A stretch of 11,795 nt of DNA from contig CABUDB010000025.1 in the NCBI GenBank assembly GCA_902490245.1, positions 1 through 11,795 of the forward strand, read 5' to 3'. How positions within the stretch are numbered: position 1 is the stretch's first letter; each line of letters starts with the position of its first letter. The notes below the pieces were generated by a model that ran no database searches, had not been told where the DNA came from, and saw only the letters and a program-made list of their open reading frames with translations. Both the position numbers and the translations under genes were made by a program. This document shows positions 1 through 7,115 of this stretch, piece by piece. The stretch is from an uncultured Collinsella sp. (lineage in GTDB: Bacteria; Actinomycetota; Coriobacteriia; Coriobacteriales; Coriobacteriaceae).

Positions 1-188
1 CCTCGAGAGCAGCCTTGACGGACGCCTCGATACGCTGGAAGACGGCCTCACCGCCCTCTTGGGCCTCGGTGGGAACCTCAGCTTCAAAGACCGGATGGGG
101 CACGCTGCCATCAGCCGGATACTCCATAATGGCAGTCGCAATCTTAGTTCCGCCGATATCGACAGAGCAGACGTACTTGTTCTCCATG
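1..188 (-). CDS. ROK-family sugar kinase, N-terminal part (cut by window edge)
   Basis: The first 62 codons of a kinase run off the left edge. The protein begins MENKYVCSVDIGGTKIATAI, and its DIGGTK loop (about residues 10-15) is the phosphate-binding loop typical of ROK (repressor, ORF, kinase) proteins such as glucokinase and N-acetylmannosamine kinase NanK. There is no helix-turn-helix ahead of the loop, so this is an enzyme-type ROK member and not a NagC/XylR-type repressor. ATG at 188 is chosen because an AAGGAG site lies 6 bases upstream. It is the last visible gene of the catabolic operon, 171 bases after the aldolase and beyond a strong hairpin. After an NAL-type aldolase, ManNAc kinase is a reasonable guess, but a hexose or keto-sugar kinase is equally possible. 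The zinc-binding and sugar-binding motifs lie outside the window. Confidence 0.85.
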
Positions 189-194
189 TCGCTC

Positions 195-200
195 TCCTTC
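195..200 (-). promoter_or_regulatory. Ribosome binding site of the ROK kinase
   Basis: AAGGAG on the minus strand, 6 bases before the ATG at 188. It fixes the start of the kinase gene and shows that the gene can be translated on its own, away from the upstream aldolase. Confidence 0.8.
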
Positions 201-287
201 GGAGATAAAAACAACTACAGGAAATGCGCCGTCAGGCTAGCCGTCACAGCGCAGTAAAGGTTATCCAGGTGCCCGAGATCGCCGAGA

Positions 288-329
288 AACCGTGTGGCCA
301 TTGACCTAACGGGTCATGGCCACACGGTT
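288..329 (-). terminator. Strong hairpin after the aldolase gene (terminator or processing stem)
   Basis: Two 13-base arms (AACCGTGTGGCCA at 288-300 and its exact complement at 317-329) are followed inward by a one-base bulge at 301 and a further 5-base pairing (302-306 with 312-316), closing on a 5-base loop. That makes 18 pairs in all. It starts 30 bases past the aldolase stop. On the minus strand the stem is followed only by TTTCT, a weak U-tract, so it may terminate part of the transcripts or protect the 3' end of the upstream message. The kinase further on would then need read-through or its own promoter. I see no convincing promoter in 189-287. Confidence 0.65.
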
Positions 330-359
330 GAACGGCGAGGTCGGGTGCCTGGGAAAGCT

Positions 360-1280
360 TTACAGGAGACCGTTGTCCTGGAGGACCTTCTTAATAGCCT
401 CGACGTTCTCGCCGGTCATGGCCTTCACCGGGCGCGGCATGGTCGGGCTGTCGAAGATGCCCATGAGGTTCATAGCGGTCTTGAAGGCGCCGACGCCACC
501 GGCATAGCCCTGGACGCCCGAGGTGACATCCCAGATGTGGGAAATCTCGTTGAGGCGATCCTGCTCGGCCTTGACGGTAGCCCAGTCACCGGCCTGAGCG
601 GCCTTCCACTGGCGCACGTAGCCCTCGGGCTCAACGTTGGCAAGGCCCGGGACAGAACCGTCGGCGCCACCGAGGTAAGCGCCGTCGACAACAACCTCGT
701 GACCGGTGAGGATGCTCATCGGATGGCCGTTCTTCTCGTTCTCCTGAACGAGATAGCGGAACGAGATGTCATCACCCGAGGAATCCTTGACGCCAGCAAG
801 GACGCCCTCGGCGCCGAGCTTGGCAAGGAGCTTCCAGGGGAGCTTGGTGTGAACGCACACGGGAATGTCATAGGCAAAGATGGGCAGGTCGAGCTCCTCG
901 TGCAGGATGCGGAAGTGCTCCTCGACCTCGGTCATGCCCTGCAGGGCATAGAACGGGCAGGTGGCGACAAGCGCATCGGCGCCCAGCTCCTGAGCGACCT
1001 TACCGTGCTCGATCATGCGCTCGGTCTCGGTATCGATGATGCCGACCAGGACGGGCACGCGGTGGTCGACGATACGAACGGCCTCGGCGATGATCTGGCG
1101 ACGACGCTCATCGGTGGAGAAAACGACCTCGCCCGAAGAGCCCAGGAAGAACAGGCCATCGACGCCGGCATCGATCATGCGGTTGATGCTGCGCTCAAAG
1201 GAGGCAACGTCGAGCTGGTGGTCTTCGGTATCGGGAACAACGACGGGAGGGATAACGCCGGTGAATTTCTGAGTTGCCAC
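360..1280 (-). CDS. DapA/N-acetylneuraminate lyase superfamily aldolase
   Basis: Predicted 306-residue cytoplasmic TIM-barrel class I aldolase; E. coli NanA has 297 residues. Family marks are visible: GSSGE at 47-51, the catalytic tyrosine Y137 in FAYDIP, the Schiff-base lysine K165 in GVKDSSGD, and GADGSVPGLAN at 205-215. Y137 and K165 carry the same numbers as in E. coli NanA. The arginine that DHDPS (DapA) uses to hold its keto-acid, in YNVPGRT, is absent (here YDIPVCVHT), so lysine biosynthesis is unlikely. The NanA motif GYDE that holds the sialic acid side chain reads GHEV here (193-196), so the substrate may be N-acetylneuraminate, a modified form, or a 2-keto-3-deoxy sugar acid. Start: GTG at 1280, which has an AAGGAG site 6 bases upstream; the frame is open further but without a comparable site. 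It lies between the esterase pair and the ROK kinase. Confidence 0.88.
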   Translation of the reverse strand: MATQKFTGVIPPVVVPDTEDHQLDVASFERSINRMIDAGVDGLFFLGSSGEVVFSTDERRRQIIAEAVRIVDHRVPVLVGIIDTETERMIEHGKVAQELGADALVATCPFYALQGMTEVEEHFRILHEELDLPIFAYDIPVCVHTKLPWKLLAKLGAEGVLAGVKDSSGDDISFRYLVQENEKNGHPMSILTGHEVVVDGAYLGGADGSVPGLANVEPEGYVRQWKAAQAGDWATVKAEQDRLNEISHIWDVTSGVQGYAGGVGAFKTAMNLMGIFDSPTMPRPVKAMTGENVEAIKKVLQDNGLL

Positions 1281-1286
1281 AAGAAT

Positions 1287-1292
1287 CTCCTT
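1287..1292 (-). promoter_or_regulatory. Ribosome binding site deciding the aldolase GTG start
   Basis: AAGGAG on the minus strand, 6 bases before GTG at 1280. It is why the start is placed at GTG (GTG GCA ACT CAG) and not further upstream in the open frame that extends to 1364. Confidence 0.8.
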
Positions 1293-1348
1293 AGTTGTCT
1301 GGCGGGCGGCCCTATGCCACCCACTCTTGTTGGCAGTGTCCAGGCCGT

Positions 1349-2200
1349 TCAGGCCAAAGAACACGGGTAGAACGTTTGGTTAAAGAAGTCGACGACTTCG
1401 TTTTCGAACGCATTGATGCGCTCGTGAGCGTATTTGGCATAGATGATATGCCTCCGGTCACACTCAAAACCGTTGAATACGGCAAACTGGCCTTTGGGAT
1501 CGCTCACGGCATCCATGAGCGATGTGCCCATGAGCACCGATCCGCGCACCCGAGACGACAGAGCCTCGAGACCGCCGGGCAGCGGGTTGGCAACCGCCGT
1601 GCAGGCGAGGCCCCGCTCGTCCAGAGCAGAAACCGCCAGCGCGACTCCGCCGCCAAGACCCTCGCCCCATGCAAAGATGCGGTCGGGGTCCATGCCATCA
1701 AGATTGCGCGCCACCTTCGCCATCGCGCAACCCCAACGGACGCGCTTGACAAAAGCGGGCGAAGCAATCCCCCGCTGCAGGTCGTCCGCACCAGCGACAT
1801 CGTCATCCAGCGCGAGGACGGCATACCCCATGGCGGCAAATCTCGTCATGTGATGCCAGCCGCGCACAGGCCGATCGATGTCGTGGAACATCAGGCACAG
1901 CGGCACGCGCTTAGATACTCGGGCACGACCAACAGGCTCAATCAAGCGAGCGTGGACCGCATCGTCACCGAGCTCAAAGGAAATCTCCGAGTAACGAGCG
2001 CAGGGGTTAACAAAGTCAATCGCCGTAATGGCCTGGCCTTGAATCTCAAGATTCGAAGCGCATGTCTCTAAATCAGAAACATCTGCTTGGACATCGCCGT
2101 GCCAGTCCCGATATTCTGCGAGCCTTGATGAAACCGTTCCGGGAATTCCCACGAGCCCGGGGACTATCAGCTCGTCAACATTGCTCTCGCACTTAGACAT
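1349..2200 (-). CDS. CE7-like esterase homologue lacking the catalytic serine (putative pseudoenzyme)
   Basis: A 283-residue alpha/beta-hydrolase homologue of the gene just upstream. The alignment is easy to follow by eye: DPDRIFAWGEGLGGGVALAV (171-190) matches the esterase's nucleophile elbow, and KGQFAVFNGFECDRRH (236-251) matches its ATQFAVYNNLSCDKRH. The nucleophile in GASQGGG is replaced (GEGLGGG; Gly181, codon GGT at 1658-1660). The HGY oxyanion motif reads HDI, and the PGQGG segment is gone. The region between elbow and Asp is about 40 residues shorter, which would remove the lid. The acid (Asp230) and histidine (His259) positions remain. ATG at 2200 overlaps the previous stop by 8 bases (ATGTCTAA) behind a GA-rich SD-like run, so the two are probably co-translated. 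The frame is intact, so it does not look like a decayed pseudogene. A binding or regulatory partner of the active esterase is possible; its real role is unknown. Confidence 0.72.
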   Translation of the reverse strand: MSKCESNVDELIVPGLVGIPGTVSSRLAEYRDWHGDVQADVSDLETCASNLEIQGQAITAIDFVNPCARYSEISFELGDDAVHARLIEPVGRARVSKRVPLCLMFHDIDRPVRGWHHMTRFAAMGYAVLALDDDVAGADDLQRGIASPAFVKRVRWGCAMAKVARNLDGMDPDRIFAWGEGLGGGVALAVSALDERGLACTAVANPLPGGLEALSSRVRGSVLMGTSLMDAVSDPKGQFAVFNGFECDRRHIIYAKYAHERINAFENEVVDFFNQTFYPCSLA

Positions 2201-3170
2201 GAGCCTCCCCTCCCTCACAGAAAAACGGAATGATCAGATCGTCAAAATCCTGAATCTCCTCGTGGCCAAAGCCCTCAAAGAACTCATGACGCTTATCGCA
2301 GGACAGGTTGTTGTACACCGCAAACTGCGTTGCCGGCGGACAGACGGTATCGGCCGTGCCCGTGCCAAACAGCACGGGGCACTTGACCATGGGGGCAAAA
2401 TTCTTGGAATCGAAGTACGCCAGCTTGGCATAGGCTTCCTCGATACGAGTCGAGTCCTCGTCAAACCAACGCGACCAATAGCGCAGACCCTCGTAGGCAA
2501 TATCGTCGGCGTCCAAATCCCAGACCAGGCGGAAATCCGACAGGAAGGGATAGAGGATGGCGGCGCGATTGATAAGCTCGCCGTTAAGCGCACAGGTCGC
2601 AATGCCCAAACCGCCGCCCTGCGACGCGCCGTTCACAAATACGTGGGCAAGATCGATGCCCTCAAGCTCGCGAACGATGCGGCACAGGATGCGAATATCT
2701 TGGTGCAAGCGGACATAGTAGAGATTGGCCGGGTCGCCGTCGATACCGGCGACGATATGGCCCGCGACCGTCGTGCCTTCAAATCCACCAATATCCTCGG
2801 AGGGACCACCCTGGCCGGGGCAGTCGAGGGCGATGAGCGCCATGCCCATGCCCGCAAACGACGCCTGCTCAAACCAGCTGCGGCTTGCACCCGGATAGCC
2901 ATGGAACTGAAGCACCAGCGGCATGGGCTCCTCCGAGACCGGCTTGAGGTACTTAGCATGCAGGCGTGCGCCACACATGCCGGTATACCAGAGGTCGAAA
3001 AACCGACAGGTTGCGGAATCCGCAACCGAAGCCGCCTCAATCGCGTAGTCGAGCTCGACGGCGTCGGCCTCGGCCATGCGGTCCTTCCAAAAGAGATCGA
3101 AATCCGATGGGCGGGGCATAGCGCCTCGATATTCACCAAATTGCTGTTGTAGCTCCTGAGCACTTGGCAT
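2193..3170 (-). CDS. CE7-family carbohydrate esterase (acetyl xylan esterase / cephalosporin-C deacetylase type)
   Basis: A 325-residue alpha/beta-hydrolase of normal CE7 length that removes O-acetyl groups from sugars. With ATG at 3170 as residue 1 the predicted triad is Ser183 in GASQGGG, Asp274 in GTGTADTVCPP, and His303 in GFGHEE. The oxyanion motif HGYPGAS is at about 90-96. The CE7 RGQ motif reads PGQ (118-120), a substitution of a usually conserved arginine. No signal peptide is visible, so it acts in the cytoplasm on imported, probably acetylated, substrate. It follows the transporter genes by 80 bases that contain a hairpin, and it overlaps the next gene by 8 bases. The start is uncertain: the frame also offers TTG at 3185, but AAAGG directly abuts that codon, and neither start has a good ribosome site. 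In this context it may deacetylate O-acetyl sugar acids and need not act on xylan fragments. Confidence 0.88.
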   Translation of the reverse strand: MPSAQELQQQFGEYRGAMPRPSDFDLFWKDRMAEADAVELDYAIEAASVADSATCRFFDLWYTGMCGARLHAKYLKPVSEEPMPLVLQFHGYPGASRSWFEQASFAGMGMALIALDCPGQGGPSEDIGGFEGTTVAGHIVAGIDGDPANLYYVRLHQDIRILCRIVRELEGIDLAHVFVNGASQGGGLGIATCALNGELINRAAILYPFLSDFRLVWDLDADDIAYEGLRYWSRWFDEDSTRIEEAYAKLAYFDSKNFAPMVKCPVLFGTGTADTVCPPATQFAVYNNLSCDKRHEFFEGFGHEEIQDFDDLIIPFFCEGGEAHV

Positions 3171-3206
3171 GGCTCGTGAACCCAACCTTTCGAAATCGCA
3201 ACGGAG

Positions 3207-3234
3207 GTGCGCCCGGCAAGGGAGCCGGGCGCAC
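3207..3234 (-). terminator. GC-rich hairpin between transporter and esterase genes
   Basis: A perfect 11-base inverted repeat (GTGCGCCCGGC at 3207-3217, its complement at 3224-3234) with a 6-base loop, 16 bases past the stop of the ATPase gene. No U-run follows on the minus strand, so it is probably an attenuating or mRNA-stabilising stem within the operon rather than a full terminator. It would let the transporter and the enzymes be made in different amounts. Confidence 0.6.
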
Positions 3235-3250
3235 GGGAGGGAAAGCGAGG

Positions 3251-4078
3251 CTACTCGCCGAGCTTGGGATGCAGCAGCGACGGCGCAGCGCCGAGCAGCA
3301 TCTTGGTGTAGGGGTCCTGGGGGTGCTGGAAGACCTGCTTGGCCTCGCCCTGCTCGACGATCTTGCCGCCATTCATAACGATGATGTCGTCAGAGATGTA
3401 GCGGACCGTCTGGATGTCATGGCTGATGAACACCATGGCCAGGCCGAGCTCCTTCTTAAGGTCGGTCAGCAGGTTCAGAATCTGCGCGCGGACCGAAACG
3501 TCCAGAGCCGAGGTGGGCTCGTCGGCGATGATGGCATCGGGGTTCAGCGACAGGGCACGGGCAATTGCGACGCGCTGGCGCTGGCCGCCCGAAAGCTGGC
3601 CGGGAAGAACCTCGGCGGCGGAGCTGGGCAGACCGGTGAGCTCCAGGAGTTCCTTGACGCGCTTCTCCTGCTCGGCCTCGGTACCCAGGTTGTGGACGCG
3701 CATGGGGTCGAGCAGCTGCTCGCGAACGACCATGCGGGGGTTGAGCGCCGTGGCCGGGTTCTGGAACACGACCGAGATGACGCGACCCATGTGGCGACGG
3801 TCCTCGGCGGTACGCTTGGTAACGTCCTTGCCCTTAAAGTAGACCTTGCCGCTCGTGGGGGCCTGCAGGCCGCACATGACGTTGGCGGTGGTGGACTTAC
3901 CGCAACCGGACTCGCCGACGATGCCGATCGTCTGACCGGGCATGAGCTTAATCGTTACACCCTGGACGGCGTGAACCAGGTTGGGGTGCAGAATCGAGCC
4001 GGTACGGGTCCTAAAGGTGACGTGGACGTCATCAAGGAAGATGATCGGCTCGACGCCGTTGACTGCGGTCTCGCTCAT
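3251..4078 (-). CDS. Dpp/Opp-family ABC transporter ATPase (DppF/OppF type)
   Basis: A 275-residue cytoplasmic nucleotide-binding subunit. All ABC motifs are present: Walker A GESGCGKST (55-63), Q-loop VFQNP (104-108), signature LSGGQRQR (162-169), Walker B AIIADEP (182-188) and the switch histidine in SHD (219-221). It ends soon after the core (DPYTKMLLGAAPSLLHPKLGE region), without the longer oligopeptide/dipeptide C-terminal extension and its cysteines. It pairs with the ATPase half of the preceding fused protein, giving the two unequal ATPase sites normal for this family. The upstream stop TAG is directly followed by its ATG, and a near-perfect GGAGGTGAT site precedes it. Its place between transporter and catabolic genes suggests sugar-acid import rather than peptide import. 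Confidence 0.93.
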   Translation of the reverse strand: MSETAVNGVEPIIFLDDVHVTFRTRTGSILHPNLVHAVQGVTIKLMPGQTIGIVGESGCGKSTTANVMCGLQAPTSGKVYFKGKDVTKRTAEDRRHMGRVISVVFQNPATALNPRMVVREQLLDPMRVHNLGTEAEQEKRVKELLELTGLPSSAAEVLPGQLSGGQRQRVAIARALSLNPDAIIADEPTSALDVSVRAQILNLLTDLKKELGLAMVFISHDIQTVRYISDDIIVMNGGKIVEQGEAKQVFQHPQDPYTKMLLGAAPSLLHPKLGE

Positions 4079-6094
4079 CTACATCACCTCCGCGTGAGGG
4101 GTCAAACCATTTGCCTTGAGCACCTCGTCGGGGAGCTCGGAATAGAAGTGCTCGGTGCCGGGCACGCGCTTGAAGACCGGACGGGTGTCCAGGCCAATAC
4201 GCGGATGGCTCGAGCGGGGCGCGAAGCGATCGCCCTTGGGGAAATCGCGCGGGCTCGGAACGGCGCCGGGCACCTGGTGCAGACGGCCCGAACCGCTCTC
4301 GATGGACAGAACGGAACCCAGAAGACCGCGGGTGTACTCGTGAATCGGGTTGGTGAGCAGCTCCTTGGTGGGCGCCTGCTCGATGACCTGACCGGCATAC
4401 ATAACCGTGATGTTATGGGCGACCTCGGCGACCAGCGCCAGGTCATGCGAGACGAAGATCATGGCAAAGCCGAGCTTGGCCTGAAGGTCGTTGAGCAGCT
4501 TGATGACCTGCTTCTGGACGGTAACGTCCAGAGCGGTCGTGGGCTCGTCGCAGATGACCAGCTTGGGGTCGCGGGTAAGGGCCATAGCAATCAGAACACG
4601 CTGACGCTGGCCACCGGAAAGCTCATGCGGGTAGCTCTCGAGCGTACGCTTGGGGTCGAGGCCCACGAGCTCCAAGAGTTCCTCGGCGCTGCGGGTGCCG
4701 CCGCGCTTGGTGAGCTGCTTCATCTGGGCAGAGATGAGCATGGAGGGGTTGAGCGAGGACAGGGCGTCCTGATAGACCATAGCGATATCGGTACCGCGCA
4801 GGCCGAACCACTCCTTCTTGCTCATCTTGAGCAGATCGCGGCCCTCCCAGAGGACCTCGCCGGAAAGGTGCTCGTCATCGTCGGTCAGGCCCATGATGGC
4901 CAGCGTGGTGATGGACTTGCCGCAACCGGACTCGCCCACCAGGCCCATGGTCTGACCAGGACGGACGTCAAAGTTGACATGGTCGACGACGTTGATATCG
5001 CCGTGGTGCTCAAACTGAATGCAGAAGTCACGGACCGAGAGAATCGGTTCGACAGACTCGTCAGGCACATGGCGATCGTCACGCTTGAGCTCGACATCGC
5101 GCAGGGCGCCAAGGCGAGCGGAGAGGGACTGGGCCTGCTCCTTGTAGGCGCGAACGGGGTCGGAGACCAGCAGGTCGGCCTCGCGACGCTTGGAGGAGTC
5201 GGTCGGATCCAGGGCGGCGGAGGGAGCAGCGGCCATGGCGTCGGTAATGCCCTCGGAGAGGATGTTGAGCGCCAGGCAGGTGATCATGATGGCCAGGCCC
5301 GGGAACAGTGCCTGCCACCAACGGCCGGCGAGCACGCCGCCGCGGGCGTCGGCGAGGATGTTGCCCCAGGTAGCGGTGGGCTCCTGGATACCAGCGCCGA
5401 TGAAGGTCAGCGAGGCCTCGAAGATGATGGCGTCGGCGACCAGGGTAACGGTGAAGACCATGATCGGGGCGATGCAGTTACGCAGAACATGCTTGATCAA
5501 AATCCACGGAGCCTTGGCGCCGGAAACGATGACCGCGCGGACATAGTCCTCTCCGTACTCGGACACGATGTTGGCGCGCACGATACGGGCAATCTGCGGA
5601 GTGTACATAAAGCCGATGGCGAAGATGATCGACGGCACGGAGTTGCCCAGGATGGAGACGAAGACGGCCGCGAGGGCGATACCCGGGATAGACATGATGA
5701 TGTCCAGGATACGCATGATCGTCTCGGAAACGGCCTTGCGCGAAACCGCCGCAAGGGCGCCCACGACCGAGCCGCAGACCAGAGCCATGGCAGTGGCGCC
5801 AAAGCCGATGATCAGCGAGTAACGGCCACCGTAGAGCATACGCGACAGAATGTCGCGACCCTTATCGTCGGTACCGAAGATAAATCCGTTGCCGGGAGCC
5901 TGGCGAGCCGTAAAGATCTCGACCGGGCTATAGGGGGCAAGGAGGGGCGCCAGAATCGCAGTCAGGGCGACCAGCACCAGCACGACGGCGGCAATCTTGG
6001 AAGACAGCGTCATCTTCTTCCAACCACCGAGCTTGAGCCCCTTGGAGGCAGCCTTCTCGAGCTGCTCGGTTTGCTTCTCTCGAATCTTTACCAT
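4079..6094 (-). CDS. Fused DppC-type permease and DppD-type ATPase of an ABC importer
   Basis: A 671-residue fusion. Residues 1 to about 285 are a DppC-like inner-membrane permease: a first helix at about 33-53, the family segment FGTDDKGRDILSRMLYG (73-89), and the EAA loop DYVRAVIVSGAKAPWILIKH (183-202). About 65 hydrophilic linker residues follow (about 286-349), rich in charged and Ala/Ser residues. The ATPase (about 350-671) has Walker A GESGCGKSI (387-395), Q-loop at 440-445, signature LSGGQRQR (492-499), Walker B LVICDEP (512-518) and H550. The C-terminal domain keeps the VPGAVPSPRDFP frame, but the cysteines normal in GCxFxPRC are Asp622 and Ser628. Such permease-ATPase fusions are, as I recall, known in sialic acid importers of the Dpp family. 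ATG at 6094 lies 3 bases after the previous stop; it is followed without a gap by the next ATPase gene. Confidence 0.92.
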   Translation of the reverse strand: MVKIREKQTEQLEKAASKGLKLGGWKKMTLSSKIAAVVLVLVALTAILAPLLAPYSPVEIFTARQAPGNGFIFGTDDKGRDILSRMLYGGRYSLIIGFGATAMALVCGSVVGALAAVSRKAVSETIMRILDIIMSIPGIALAAVFVSILGNSVPSIIFAIGFMYTPQIARIVRANIVSEYGEDYVRAVIVSGAKAPWILIKHVLRNCIAPIMVFTVTLVADAIIFEASLTFIGAGIQEPTATWGNILADARGGVLAGRWWQALFPGLAIMITCLALNILSEGITDAMAAAPSAALDPTDSSKRREADLLVSDPVRAYKEQAQSLSARLGALRDVELKRDDRHVPDESVEPILSVRDFCIQFEHHGDINVVDHVNFDVRPGQTMGLVGESGCGKSITTLAIMGLTDDDEHLSGEVLWEGRDLLKMSKKEWFGLRGTDIAMVYQDALSSLNPSMLISAQMKQLTKRGGTRSAEELLELVGLDPKRTLESYPHELSGGQRQRVLIAMALTRDPKLVICDEPTTALDVTVQKQVIKLLNDLQAKLGFAMIFVSHDLALVAEVAHNITVMYAGQVIEQAPTKELLTNPIHEYTRGLLGSVLSIESGSGRLHQVPGAVPSPRDFPKGDRFAPRSSHPRIGLDTRPVFKRVPGTEHFYSELPDEVLKANGLTPHAEVM
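4083..4091 (-). promoter_or_regulatory. Near-perfect Shine-Dalgarno spanning a stop/start junction
   Basis: GGAGGTGAT on the minus strand overlaps the last codons of the fused permease-ATPase gene. TAG (4081-4079) and the next ATG (4078) follow with no gap. The strong site and abutting stop/start suggest coupled, high-level translation of the second ATPase. Confidence 0.85.
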
Positions 6095-6097
6095 AAT

Positions 6098-7054
6098 CTA
6101 CACCGTCCTGATGCGCGGGTTGATGAGCAGGTAGAGCATGTCAACCACGATGTTGATGATGATGAAGGCAAGAGCAACGACGATGACGACGCCCTGAACC
6201 AGGTTCGCCTCGTTGCCCTGAACGCCCTGCAGGATCGCGGTGCCCATGCCGGGGAGGTTGAAGATAACCTCGATGACGACGGCGCCGCCCATGAGGTAGC
6301 CGATCTTAAGACCGAGGGTGGTGACCGGGGTGATCAGCGCATTGCGAAGTACGTTGATGCCGACGACGACCTTCTCGGGAACGCCGGCGCCGCGAGCCAT
6401 ACGGACATAGTCCTTGTCGAGCTCCTCGACCATGGCGGTACGCACGATACGAGTCATCTGGCCCGTCAGCGGAAATGCCAAGGCGATGGCGGGCATGATC
6501 ATACGTCCCAGATAGCCAGCCGGATTCGTGGTGAAGTGAGGTAGAGCACCCGATGCCGGGAGTACCTTAAGGTAGGAAGAGAACAGCAGGATCAACAGAA
6601 CGGCAAGCCAGAACGACGGGGTTGCCAAGCCGGCGATAGAAAAGACGCGGATCACTTGGTCCGGCCATTTGTCGCGATACAGTGCCGCGATGACGCCGAG
6701 CAAAAACGAAACGACCGCACCGATGGCAAGACCGATAAAGGTCAGCTGCATCGTGACGGGCAGGGCCGTAGAGATGCGCTTGGCAACGGAGTTGCGAGCA
6801 GCACCATAGGTGCCCATGTCGCCATGGATCAGATCGCCCATATAGCGCACGTAGCGCACGGGCCAGGGGTCGTCCAGACCATACTTCTCATGGTACTCGG
6901 CAACCGCCTCGGGCGAGGCACCGTCACCCAACGCCGTGTAGGCGGGGTCGGTCTTGGAGAACGACATAAGGAAGAACACCAGGACGGTGACGCCCAATGC
7001 CATGATCGGCAGCGCCACAAGACGCCTTCCAATCAAACGTAGCAAGTTGTTCAC
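6098..7054 (-). CDS. Dpp/Opp-family ABC transporter permease (DppB type)
   Basis: A 318-residue inner-membrane permease with about six predicted helices (roughly 13-31, 103-126, 137-161, 184-200, 243-265, 286-312). The N-terminal RRLVALPIMALGVTVLVFFL, the segment LDDPWPVRYVRYMGDLIHGD (60-79), and the EAA loop around DYVRMARGAGVPEKVVVG (215-232) are typical of DppB/OppB. It pairs with the permease half of the next protein. The start is taken as GTG at 7054, 5 bases after AGGGGAG; the open frame continues upstream to 7087 without a better site. It follows the binding-protein gene after a 157-base gap that holds two hairpins, a layout common where the binding protein is needed in excess over the membrane parts. 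Confidence 0.92.
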   Translation of the reverse strand: MNNLLRLIGRRLVALPIMALGVTVLVFFLMSFSKTDPAYTALGDGASPEAVAEYHEKYGLDDPWPVRYVRYMGDLIHGDMGTYGAARNSVAKRISTALPVTMQLTFIGLAIGAVVSFLLGVIAALYRDKWPDQVIRVFSIAGLATPSFWLAVLLILLFSSYLKVLPASGALPHFTTNPAGYLGRMIMPAIALAFPLTGQMTRIVRTAMVEELDKDYVRMARGAGVPEKVVVGINVLRNALITPVTTLGLKIGYLMGGAVVIEVIFNLPGMGTAILQGVQGNEANLVQGVVIVVALAFIIINIVVDMLYLLINPRIRTV

Positions 7055-7059
7055 GTTCT

Positions 7060-7066
7060 CTCCCCT
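7060..7066 (-). promoter_or_regulatory. Ribosome binding site deciding the permease GTG start
   Basis: AGGGGAG on the minus strand, 5 bases before GTG at 7054. It supports this start over the alternative at 7087. Confidence 0.75.
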
Positions 7067-7094
7067 TTCTTTTGTCGGTAGGACCAACTGGTAT

Positions 7095-7112
7095 ATGAGT
7101 ACGGATACTCAT
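7095..7112 (-). other. Short inverted repeat ahead of the permease gene
   Basis: Perfect 7-base arms (ATGAGTA at 7095-7101, TACTCAT at 7106-7112) with a 4-base loop. It can be a small hairpin in the mRNA or a palindromic protein site. It lies directly downstream, in transcription order, of the larger 7116-7149 stem. Confidence 0.5.
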
Positions 7113-7115
7113 TAC

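Noticed and set aside
294..1370. A 358-codon plus-strand frame antisense to the aldolase
   Set aside because: Covers a well-supported aldolase with catalytic residues; composition is typical of an antisense shadow.
2201..2218. Extending the pseudo-esterase upstream to GTG at 2218
   Set aside because: The ATG at 2200 makes the classic short overlap with the preceding stop and lies closer to the GA-rich ribosome site; the extra six residues have no support.
4079..6094. Fused permease-ATPase as an artefact of a lost stop codon
   Set aside because: Frame and composition are continuous through a plausible hydrophilic linker, and the four-gene transporter is complete only with the fusion.
3164..6544. 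A 1126-codon open frame on the plus strand, antisense to the esterase start, both ATPase regions and part of the permease
   Set aside because: Its translation is a low-complexity mix rich in Asp, Gly, His and Leu with no recognisable domain, and it mirrors the codon bias of well-supported minus-strand genes. High-GC antisense shadow.
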